Below are positions 1 through 5,415 of a stretch of 5,668 nucleotides of DNA, piece by piece (within the stretch, counting starts at the first letter, position 1; each line of letters starts with the position of its first letter). A model generated the notes under the pieces. The model was not told where the DNA came from, made no database searches, and was given only the letters and a program-made list of their open reading frames with translations. The stretch is from NCBI GenBank assembly GCA_021779655.1, contig JAJYAF010000163.1, forward strand, positions 1 to 5,668, written 5' to 3'. A program made the translations under genes and the position numbers. The DNA comes from Pseudomonadota bacterium. Its GTDB lineage: Bacteria > Pseudomonadota > Alphaproteobacteria > Acetobacterales > Acetobacteraceae.

Positions 1-757
1 TGGCGATGGAATGCGCCATGCTCACCTCCAGCGCCTCGCGCGGGAGCAGATCGGGCAGCAGGCCCGGCAGACGCGCGGCGAGCATGGATTTGCCGCCGCC
101 CGGCGGCCCGATCATCAGCAGGTTGTGGCTGCCCGCCGCCGCGATTTCCAGCGCCCGGCGCGCGGTCTCCATTCCACGGATATCGGCGAGATCGAGCATC
201 CGGCCGCCACCGCCGAGCTTGCCTTCGGCCGGCGGGGGCAGCAGCTGCGTGCCGCGGAAATGGTTGATAAGCGACAGGAGATCGGGCGTCGCCAGAACGT
301 CCAGTTCCCCTGCCCAGCCGGCCTCCGCGCCTTGTGCTTCCGCGCAGATCAGCCCCAGCTCCCGATGCCGCGCGGCGATCGCGGCGGGCAGCACGCCGGA
401 AACCGGCTGAACCCGGCCGTCGAGCGAGAGTTCCCCCAAGGCGGCATAGCGGCAGATTTCCTCGCGCGGCAGCACGTCCATCGCCGCCAATACGGCGAGC
501 GCCACGGGCAGATCGAAATGGCTGCCTTCCTTCACCATGTCGGCGGGGGCAAAATTCACCAGCACCCGTTTCGGCGGCAGGGCAAGACCCATCGCGGTCA
601 TCGCGGCGCGCACCCGCTCGCGCGCCTCGCCCACCGCCTTGTCCGGCAGGCCCACCATGAGAAAGGCGGGGAGGCCAGCCGCGATTTGTACCTGAACCTC
701 GACCGGCTGAGCGTCGATCCCCAAAAAGGCGAAGCTTTGAACCCGCGTGATGCTCAC
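1..757 (-). CDS. comM: ComM/YifB Mg-chelatase-like AAA ATPase, N-terminal part (cut by window edge)
   Basis: This is the first 252 residues of a YifB/ComM protein; the family is about 500 residues long, so roughly half lies beyond the left edge. ComM is a hexameric helicase-like ATPase that in Vibrio promotes branch migration of incoming DNA during natural transformation; many non-competent bacteria also keep it. Seen here: an N-terminal Lon-protease-like (ChlI) domain at about residues 15-165 containing GLPDKAVGEARERVRAA (36-52) and NFAPAD (68-73), a Gly-rich linker (182-185), then the start of the AAA domain with Walker A GPPGGGKS at 217-224. Walker B, sensor and zinc-binding regions are not in view. 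The GTG at 757 is preferred because the protein then begins like its relatives (SITRVQSFAFLGID); an in-frame TAG lies a few codons upstream, so only GTG or a TTG two codons earlier can serve. No good Shine-Dalgarno is visible. It lies 99 bp after ydfG on the same strand and is probably functionally unrelated to it. Confidence 0.93.
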   Translation of the reverse strand, partial: MSITRVQSFAFLGIDAQPVEVQVQIAAGLPAFLMVGLPDKAVGEARERVRAAMTAMGLALPPKRVLVNFAPADMVKEGSHFDLPVALAVLAAMDVLPREEICRYAALGELSLDGRVQPVSGVLPAAIAARHRELGLICAEAQGAEAGWAGELDVLATPDLLSLINHFRGTQLLPPPAEGKLGGGGRMLDLADIRGMETARRALEIAAAGSHNLLMIGPPGGGKSMLAARLPGLLPDLLPREALEVSMAHSIA

Positions 758-828
758 TGGCAAAATACCCGCATAGGTTGCAGGCTAGCAATCCACGTTA
801 AGGATGTGCAAGCAATTTCAGCCAGAGA

Positions 829-868
829 CCGCGTTCGCGCGGAATACGCTAAGCGCTCAGCCGCGCTT
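829..868 (-). other. Two small hairpins at the ydfG end / before comM
   Basis: Two perfect inverted repeats lie next to each other: AAGCGC/GCGCTT with a 6-nt loop (851-868, the ydfG stop codon sits in the loop) and CCGCG/CGCGG with a 4-nt loop (829-842; TTCG on the plus strand, CGAA on the transcribed strand). Neither is followed by a T-run in the direction of ydfG transcription, so they are not convincing intrinsic terminators. They could stabilise the 3' end or weakly attenuate readthrough into comM. In DNA this rich in G+C, short GC stems occur by chance. Confidence 0.25.
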
Positions 869-1609
869 GATCGCGAAGGCGGCGCTCGCCTGGCAGGTCG
901 GCATCATCTCGATGCGGTTGATGTTCACATGGGCGGGGAGCGAGACGATCCAGGCGGCGGTCTCCGCGATATCCTCCGGCGAGAGCGGGGTGGTGCCCGC
1001 ATAGATCGCGGCGGCGCGCTCCGCATCCCCGGCGAAGCGGACAACGCTGAACTCGCTGCCGCCGACGAGGCCGGGTTCAATATCGGTGACACGGATGTTT
1101 TTTCCCACCAGATCGGCCCGGAGGTTGAGCGAGAACTGTTTCACGAAGGCTTTCGTCGCGCCGTAAACATGCCCGCCGGGATAAGGGTAGCTGCCGGCCA
1201 CGCTCCCCAGATTGAGAATGGTTCCGCGATTGCGTTCCACCATGCCGGGCAGCACCGCCCGCGTCATGTGCATCAGGCCGGCTATATTGGTGGCGACCAT
1301 GGTATCCCATTGCGCCAGATCAGCTTCCCAGGCGGGGGAGAGGCCAAGCGCCAGCCCGGCATTGTTCACCAGGATGTCAATCTCCCGCCAGGCCTGCGGC
1401 AGGCTATCGATGAAGCCGGCAATGGCGGCGCTGTCGGTTATGTCAAGCTGGCGCGGGAGCAGCGCTTCGCCGAGGTCGCGCGCCAGCGCGTCCAGCCGCT
1501 CCCCCCTGCGGCCCGTGGCGATGACCTTATGGCCGTCCCGCACGAAGCGGCGCGCGATCGCGGCGCCGAAACCGGCGGTCGCTCCGGTGATCAGGGCTGT
1601 CTGCTGCAT
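857..1609 (-). CDS. ydfG: YdfG-type short-chain dehydrogenase (3-hydroxy acid / malonic semialdehyde reductase family)
   Basis: A 250-residue classical SDR that closely resembles E. coli YdfG (248 aa) from end to end, sharing blocks such as VLPGMVERN, VYGATKAFV, VTDIEPGLVGG and LPAHVNIN. YdfG is a soluble NADP-dependent dehydrogenase that oxidises L-allo-threonine, serine and 3-hydroxy acids, and reduces malonic semialdehyde to 3-hydroxypropionate, a step that supports uracil degradation by the Rut pathway. Seen here: cofactor motif TGATAGFG (8-15), GRR at 33-35 consistent with NADPH preference, NNAG (82-85), and the catalytic set Asn108, Ser136, Tyr149, Lys153. The start is well supported: AAGGAG lies 8 nt upstream of ATG 1609. 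The gene begins 15 bp after the deaminase stop, so the two are almost certainly co-transcribed. The fold and subfamily are secure; the physiological substrate is inferred from context, and another 3-hydroxy acid is possible. Confidence 0.92.
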   Translation of the reverse strand: MQQTALITGATAGFGAAIARRFVRDGHKVIATGRRGERLDALARDLGEALLPRQLDITDSAAIAGFIDSLPQAWREIDILVNNAGLALGLSPAWEADLAQWDTMVATNIAGLMHMTRAVLPGMVERNRGTILNLGSVAGSYPYPGGHVYGATKAFVKQFSLNLRADLVGKNIRVTDIEPGLVGGSEFSVVRFAGDAERAAAIYAGTTPLSPEDIAETAAWIVSLPAHVNINRIEMMPTCQASAAFAIKRG

Positions 1610-1617
1610 GGCCTGCT

Positions 1618-1623
1618 CTCCTT
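1618..1623 (-). promoter_or_regulatory. Ribosome binding site of ydfG
   Basis: AAGGAG on the minus strand, starting just after the deaminase TGA stop and 8 nt before the ydfG ATG. It fixes the ydfG start and supports translation from a shared mRNA with the deaminase gene. Confidence 0.8.
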
Positions 1624-1624
1624 T

Positions 1625-2920
1625 TCATCCGCCGCCAAGATCGAGATCCGCGCGGGTGAAATCAAGCGACCGCGTGAATTCGCCAAGACGCAGCGAACTG
1701 GCGCGCGGCGCCGCTTCCGCCACGATTTTGCCCCGGCGGATCACGAACAGCCGCTCGGCGCGCAGCCGGATGGCCTCCGCCGGGTCGGCCGCCTGCAGGA
1801 TGAGAAGATCGGCATGGCATCCGGGCGCGATACCGTAACCCGCGAGGTTCAGCGTTTTCGCGGCGTTCGCCGTCACCGCCTCGAAGCAGGCACGGATTTC
1901 CGTGGTCCCGGTCATCTGCCCGACATGCAGCGCCATGCCCGCCACTTCCAGCATGTCCCCGCTGCCCAGCGGATACCAGGGGTCCATGACGCAATCATGG
2001 CCGAACGAGACATTGACCCCGGCGGCCAGCAGTTCCTTCACCCGGGTCATGCCGCGCCGTTTGGGGTAGCTGTCATGCCGGCCCTGAAGCGTGATGTTGA
2101 TCAGCGGGTTCGCGATGGCGGAAACGCCGGCCTCCGCGATCAGCGGGATCAGCTTGCTTGCGTAATAGTTGTCCATGCTGTGCATGGAGGTGAGATGCGA
2201 GCCGGCCACCTTGCCTTGCAGCCCGTGGCGAACGGTCTCCGCCGCCAGGGTTTCGATATGCCGGGAGAGCGGATCGTCGCTCTCATCGCAATGCATGTCC
2301 ACCAGCAGGCCGGATTCGGCGGCGATGCGCGTAAGCTGCCGCACGCTTTCGGCGCCATCGGCCATGGTCCGCTCGAAATGCGGGATGCCGCCGACCACGT
2401 CCACGCCCTTGCGCAAGGCGCGCATGAGATTTTCAGGCGCGTTCCGGTGGCGCAGATACCCGTCCTGCGGGAAGGCGACGAGCTGGATGTCGAGAAACGG
2501 CCGCAGCTCCGTCCGCAGCGCCAGCAGCGCGTCCACCGCGAGCAGCCGGTCGTCGCAGATATCCACATGGCTGCGGATGGCGAGCGTGCCGCGCGCGATC
2601 GCCCAGAGGCAGAGTTTTCTGGCCCGCTCGTAAATCGCCTGCTGGGTGAGCGAGAGTTTCAATTCGCCCCATAGGGCGATGCCTTCCAGCAGGGTGCCGC
2701 TCTGGTTCAATCGTGGCAGGCCGAGGCTCAGCGTGGAATCCAGATGCAGATGCGAATCGATGAAAGGCGGGCAGGCGAGGCGGCCGGTGGCATCGATCTC
2801 CCGGGCGGCCGGCGCCGCGAGCCCTTGTTCCACCGCGACGATACGCCCGCCATCCACGCCGATATCCATATTGGCGCGGCCATCGGGCAGGTTCGCGCCA
2901 CGAACGATCAGTTCCAGCAT
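1625..2920 (-). CDS. codA: CodA-family cytosine deaminase homologue, candidate 5-methylcytosine deaminase
   Basis: A 431-residue amidohydrolase-superfamily protein matching E. coli CodA (427 aa) over its whole length. CodA is a cytosolic metal-dependent enzyme that hydrolyses cytosine to uracil and ammonia. All key CodA residues recur with a constant offset of -4: metal ligands His57, His59 (HLHLD), His210 and Asp309; substrate Gln152 (AFPQ); Glu213 (HCDE) for proton transfer; and His242 (SHLTSMHS). The signatures NQSGTL (72-77), NPLINITLQGR (271-281), YPKRRGMTRVKE (285-296) and DPWYPLG (313-319) are intact, so the enzyme should be active. The oddity is Cys310 (codon TGC, 1991-1993) in place of CodA Asp314. 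Published bacterial 5-methylcytosine deaminases were found by exactly this loss, so 5-methylcytosine to thymine is plausible. Isoguanine or another ring amine cannot be excluded. The gene follows the DUF169 gene by 167 bp and precedes ydfG by 15 bp. The start at 2920 gives the family N-terminus, although its Shine-Dalgarno is weak (GCGGAAA). Confidence 0.92.
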   Translation of the reverse strand: MLELIVRGANLPDGRANMDIGVDGGRIVAVEQGLAAPAAREIDATGRLACPPFIDSHLHLDSTLSLGLPRLNQSGTLLEGIALWGELKLSLTQQAIYERARKLCLWAIARGTLAIRSHVDICDDRLLAVDALLALRTELRPFLDIQLVAFPQDGYLRHRNAPENLMRALRKGVDVVGGIPHFERTMADGAESVRQLTRIAAESGLLVDMHCDESDDPLSRHIETLAAETVRHGLQGKVAGSHLTSMHSMDNYYASKLIPLIAEAGVSAIANPLINITLQGRHDSYPKRRGMTRVKELLAAGVNVSFGHDCVMDPWYPLGSGDMLEVAGMALHVGQMTGTTEIRACFEAVTANAAKTLNLAGYGIAPGCHADLLILQAADPAEAIRLRAERLFVIRRGKIVAEAAPRASSLRLGEFTRSLDFTRADLDLGGG

Positions 2921-3087
2921 GGTGTTTCCGCTACCAAATCAGCCCGCTTTCCTGGCTGGCATGTCCAGGGCGCGGTCAAACTTCCATCCCGGATCGTCGT
3001 GTCAGGCTGGCGATAGGGCAAGATGCCTCCGGCTGAACATGGATTTGAGGAATGTAAGCACGGCGCTCCTGCCCGCGCCAAGAGGGA
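2921..3087. other. 167-bp intergenic stretch between DUF169 gene and deaminase gene
   Basis: This is the longest gap in the window. A GGCGC/GCGCC inverted repeat with an 8-nt loop (3062-3079) follows the DUF169 stop, but no T-run follows it, so it is at best a weak or Rho-aided end. I see no convincing -35/-10 pair for the deaminase gene and no credible small ORF; the only ATG-initiated minus-strand frames are very short (one of 12 codons). The gap is long enough to hold a separate promoter or an untranslated leader, so it is undecided whether DUF169 and codA share a transcript. Confidence 0.4.
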
Positions 3088-3852
3088 TCAGGCCGGATAG
3101 CTGACGCTCAGGCCCTCGCGCGCGTCCTGCTGGATGCCGTATTGCGGGAAGGGGTAGCGCAGGCCGTTCTTCCCCAGTGCCTCCATGCCCGCGAGCGCCT
3201 GGACGATATATTCCGGTGGCAGTGCCATCAGCATCTCGTCATCGAGCACGCCGCCATAGCGGCGCTCGGCGAAGCAGGGAATGGAGAGGCTGGGCTTGCG
3301 CGTCACCAGCGCCCGCCCCCAGGAATCGGCGCAGGCGGATTCTCCCACCACCCCCCATTCGAAGTTCTTATAGCCAGACCATTGCAGCCCGTTGATGAAA
3401 TACATCATCGCCCCCGGCGTCGCGTAAAACAGCGCGATATCCGGCGGGTCAAGCCGCCCGGAGGCGAGCGGAGCGACGGCGAGAGCCTGGTATTTGCCGT
3501 CCGGCACGCAATACATGGCGCGTTGATGGATGCTCGCATCCTCGACGGTCTCGAACCAGACGCCGACCATATGCTCGCCGGACATCCATTTCTCATCCTT
3601 GACATTGCCGAGCCCGATGACGGCGCGGCATTGCGACTGCACGAGATCCTCCGCCGTGATGCCCACGGTCCAGCCCAGCCGCGCCGCCTGGCCGACGATC
3701 TGGTCCAAGGTATGGACCCTGTTCGGCCGGCGGATGCGCGGGATCGACTCCATCTCCATCCGGTTCTCGAAGAGCTTCATGCCGAAGGGAATGCTGCGCA
3801 GCCTCAGCGTGCGTTCGAGATCGCCCGCCAGTTTCGTCCAATCATGATCCAT
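3088..3852 (-). CDS. DUF169 family protein (COG2043-like), function unknown
   Basis: A 254-residue soluble protein with no signal peptide or membrane segment. The pattern fits the uncharacterised DUF169 family (Pfam PF02596): an N-terminal helix with LRLRSIPFGMKL (15-26), a middle Cys motif QCRAVIGLG (74-82), a PDIALFYATPGAMMYFINGLQW segment (137-158, family-typical), GESACADSWGRALVT (170-184), IPCFAERRYGG (191-201) and DEMLMALPPEYI (205-216). Four cysteines, 75, 115, 174 and 193, stand out; three lie in conserved-looking motifs and could bind a metal or cofactor, but this is unproven. The start at 3852 is chosen over an in-frame ATG 18 codons earlier because AAGGAGG lies 6 nt upstream and the extra residues are basic and unlike the family. 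It is the first gene of the leftward group, ahead of codA and ydfG, which suggests a link to pyrimidine-base metabolism. No activity can be assigned. Confidence 0.8.
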   Translation of the reverse strand: MDHDWTKLAGDLERTLRLRSIPFGMKLFENRMEMESIPRIRRPNRVHTLDQIVGQAARLGWTVGITAEDLVQSQCRAVIGLGNVKDEKWMSGEHMVGVWFETVEDASIHQRAMYCVPDGKYQALAVAPLASGRLDPPDIALFYATPGAMMYFINGLQWSGYKNFEWGVVGESACADSWGRALVTRKPSLSIPCFAERRYGGVLDDEMLMALPPEYIVQALAGMEALGKNGLRYPFPQYGIQQDAREGLSVSYPA

Positions 3853-3858
3853 GGATTT

Positions 3859-3865
3859 CCTCCTT
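3859..3865 (-). promoter_or_regulatory. Ribosome binding site of the DUF169 gene
   Basis: AAGGAGG on the minus strand, 6 nt before the ATG at 3852. It is the strongest Shine-Dalgarno in the window and decides the start against the upstream in-frame ATG at 3906. Confidence 0.85.
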
Positions 3866-3898
3866 TTCCTTCGAGCCGGATGGAAGCTCAGATTTCGA

Positions 3899-3927
3899 GC
3901 TTGCAAGCATAGTTCTTGCCGCGCAAG
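3899..3927. repeat. Paired CTTGC/GCAAG inverted repeats, possible operator
   Basis: GCTTGCAAGC (3899-3908) is a perfect 10-bp palindrome. CTTGC-CGC-GCAAG (3915-3927) repeats the same half-site with a 3-nt spacer. Two related dyads within 29 bp, in the middle of a divergent promoter region, look like regulator sites, but no known consensus is recognised and the GC stems may be chance. Confidence 0.35.
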
Positions 3928-3950
3928 CCTTCTGTGGGTAGAGCGGCCTT

Positions 3951-4373
3951 ATGCGCTTGCCCGTGTTTCCGGCTCTGTCCTTCATATTGCTCGCCGGCTG
4001 CCAGGTGCCGGGCCGCGGCAGCTTCGCGCCGCCCGCCGTGGGGGCCGATACGGCGAGCGTTTCCGCTGTCGATGCGTTCAAGGGACGGGTTCCGCTGATC
4101 ACCATCCTGCCCGGCACAACAGATTTTGCCGCGCCGGTTGCCGCCGCCGTGAAAGAGGCGCTGGCCATCAAGCCTTCCGCGCAGTTCGAGGTGCAGGCCC
4201 GCAGCCCCGCCGCCGCCACGCCGGATGCCAGCGCCGATACGCTTGCCGCGCTTTCCGGCACGGCCACGGCGGTTGCCAAGGCGATCATCGCCGACGGGGT
4301 ATCGCCCGCCAATGTCCGGCTCACCGCCAAGGCGGCGGGGCTCGATTCCGACGTCCTCGTCTTCGTCAAATGA
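3951..4373 (+). CDS. Predicted outer-membrane lipoprotein, possible degenerate OmpA-like domain
   Basis: A 140-residue protein with a short lipoprotein signal peptide: basic start MRLP, a hydrophobic stretch and lipobox LAGC at 14-17, so Cys17 would be lipidated. Gln at +2 favours sorting to the outer membrane. A low-complexity linker follows to about residue 45, then a compact domain whose predicted order is beta (PLITILPG), helix (DFAAPVAAAVKEALAIK), beta (AQFEVQARS), helix (DTLAALSGTATAVAKAIIADG), then VSPANVRLTAKAAG and a final strand VLVFVK. This order and the GVSPANVRL segment resemble an OmpA C-terminal peptidoglycan-binding domain, but the usual Asp and Arg ligands are absent, so binding is doubtful. 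An in-frame TAG four codons upstream makes ATG 3951 the first possible ATG start; the Shine-Dalgarno is weak. The stop lies 10 bp before pyrD. I do not recognise a named family, and the OmpA comparison is inference. Confidence 0.75.
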   Translation: MRLPVFPALSFILLAGCQVPGRGSFAPPAVGADTASVSAVDAFKGRVPLITILPGTTDFAAPVAAAVKEALAIKPSAQFEVQARSPAAATPDASADTLAALSGTATAVAKAIIADGVSPANVRLTAKAAGLDSDVLVFVK

Positions 4374-4391
4374 GTTTTATCAAATGAGTTT
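4366..4391 (+). repeat. Tandem 12-bp repeat at the lipoprotein/pyrD junction
   Basis: TCAAATGAGTTT occurs at 4366-4377 and again at 4380-4391, a 14-bp period with 12 of 14 positions identical. The first copy contains the lipoprotein stop (ATGA at 4370-4373); the second contains the pyrD start. The first ATG opens a five-codon frame (MSFIK) whose TGA at 4385-4387 overlaps the pyrD ATG at 4384-4386. Removing one unit would give a direct ATGA overlap of the two genes with pyrD in frame. Confidence 0.85.
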
Positions 4392-5415
4392 CTGGCCGCG
4401 GCTGGCCATGCCGGCATTGCGGCGGCTGGACCCGGAGCGAGCGCATGACCTGTCACTTCTCGCCCTGCGCCTTGGCCTGGGCGGGCGGGATCGCTCGCCC
4501 GACGATCCGGTCCTCGCGGTTTCGGCTTTCGGCCGGCGCCTGCGCAACCCCATCGGCCTGGCGGCGGGGTTCGATAAGAACGGCGTGGCCTTGAACGCCC
4601 TGGGGCGGCTTGGTTTCGGCTTCGTGGAGGCCGGAACGGTCACGCCGCGCCCGCAAACGGGCAATCCGCGCCCGCGTTTGTTCCGCCTGGCTGAGGACAA
4701 GGCGGTGATCAACCGGATGGGATTCAACAATGCCGGCATTTCCGCGCTGCTGCCCCGGCTGCGGCGGATGGATCGCTCCAGCGTCGCGCTTGGCGCCAAT
4801 CTCGGCATCAACAAGGATGGCGCGGTGCCTGAGCGCGACTATCCCGATCTGGTGCGATCCGTGCAGGCGCTTGCCGACTACATCGCCATCAACATATCCT
4901 CACCCAACACGCCGGGTCTGCGCGATCTGCAAAGCCCGGAACGGCTTGCCAGGATTCTCCAGACGATCGACACGCCGACGCCGGTCTTCGTGAAAATCGC
5001 GCCCGACCTTTCGGACGAAGCGCTGGCGCGCGTGGTGGAAGTCTGTCTTGCCGCCAAGGTGGCGGGGCTAATCGTCTCCAACACAACCATTGCGAGGCCG
5101 GAACGGTTGCGCAGCCCGCACAAGCGGGAAAGCGGCGGGCTTTCGGGCGCCCCGCTCTTCGCGCCTTCCACCGAGATGCTGAAAAAAGCCTTCAGGCTCG
5201 CGCAAGGAAAGCTCATGCTCATGGGTGTCGGCGGTATTTTTTCCGGGCAGGACGCCTTTACCAAAATTCTGGCCGGCGCCAGCCTCGTTCAGCTCTATAC
5301 CGGCTTTGCCTATCAGGGGCCGGCGCTCATTCCACGGCTCAAGGCGGAACTGGCAATGTTATTAAAGCGCAATGGCTTCGCCGATGTCGCATCGGCGGTG
5401 GGGGCTGGGGCATGA
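4384..5415 (+). CDS. pyrD: Dihydroorotate dehydrogenase (quinone), class 2
   Basis: A 343-residue class 2 enzyme; E. coli PyrD is 336 aa. It oxidises dihydroorotate to orotate, the fourth step of de novo pyrimidine synthesis, passing electrons from FMN to membrane quinone. Residues 1-40 (LDPERAHDLSLLAL) form the N-terminal helical extension that docks class 2 enzymes to the membrane. Seen here: FMN and substrate loops AAGFDKNG (60-67) and NRMGFNN (110-116), the catalytic loop NISSPNTPGLR (170-180) with Ser173 as base, Lys204 (VFVKIAPDL), Asn233-Thr234 (SNTT), the phosphate-binding GVGGI (281-285) and Tyr305-Thr-Gly. All family residues appear intact. The frame is open further upstream, but ATG 4384 gives the family N-terminus. 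No good Shine-Dalgarno is present, so translation probably depends on coupling to the lipoprotein gene 10 bp upstream. The stop overlaps the next gene by ATGA. Confidence 0.97.
   Translation: MSFWPRLAMPALRRLDPERAHDLSLLALRLGLGGRDRSPDDPVLAVSAFGRRLRNPIGLAAGFDKNGVALNALGRLGFGFVEAGTVTPRPQTGNPRPRLFRLAEDKAVINRMGFNNAGISALLPRLRRMDRSSVALGANLGINKDGAVPERDYPDLVRSVQALADYIAINISSPNTPGLRDLQSPERLARILQTIDTPTPVFVKIAPDLSDEALARVVEVCLAAKVAGLIVSNTTIARPERLRSPHKRESGGLSGAPLFAPSTEMLKKAFRLAQGKLMLMGVGGIFSGQDAFTKILAGASLVQLYTGFAYQGPALIPRLKAELAMLLKRNGFADVASAVGAGA

Larger units (their letters stand above)
3853..3950. promoter_or_regulatory. Divergent intergenic region between the DUF169 and lipoprotein/pyrD groups
   Basis: These 98 bp separate two divergent gene groups and so should hold promoters for both. 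I could not pick out convincing -35/-10 hexamers on either strand. Visible structure is a 10-bp palindrome, a nearby inverted repeat with the same half-site, and a 7-bp direct repeat TTCGAGC at 3870-3876 and 3894-3900. These could be operator sites for shared control. Confidence 0.45.

Noticed and set aside
11..2674. An 887-codon open frame on the plus strand, the longest in the window, antisense to comM, ydfG and most of codA
   Set aside because: Its codons are exact reverse complements of the codons of all three minus-strand genes, which share one register. A stop would need a TTA, CTA or TCA codon in those genes, and these are almost absent in this G+C-rich genome. The frame ends exactly where codA uses a CTA (Leu83). 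Its translation is His/Arg/Gly-rich and has no recognisable domain.
3062..3079. GGCGC/GCGCC hairpin after the DUF169 stop as an intrinsic terminator
   Set aside because: Only a 5-bp stem with an 8-nt loop and no T-run downstream on the transcribed strand.
2921..3087. A riboswitch or promoter upstream of the deaminase gene
   Set aside because: No recognisable aptamer pattern, and the candidate hexamers (for example TTGACC or TTGCCC) lack a matching -10 at proper spacing.
3853..3906. An 18-residue N-terminal extension of the DUF169 protein from ATG 3906
   Set aside because: The internal ATG at 3852 has AAGGAGG at ideal spacing, whereas the extension is basic and would read through that ribosome binding site.
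3142..3912. A 256-codon plus-strand open frame antisense to the DUF169 gene
   Set aside because: Same register effect as the long antisense frame: it mirrors DUF169 codons, while the minus-strand gene has a strong ribosome binding site and family motifs.
4225..4383. A 53-residue upstream extension of pyrD in the same frame
   Set aside because: It overlaps the lipoprotein gene out of frame, is Pro/Arg/Ser-rich and unlike any class 2 N-terminus; ATG 4384 gives the expected length and start.
3842..4456. A 204-codon minus-strand frame covering the lipoprotein gene
   Set aside because: Ala/Ser/Thr-rich with no domain, and it crosses the divergent region and the pyrD start; the plus-strand reading has a clean lipoprotein signal and sits in the pyrD operon.
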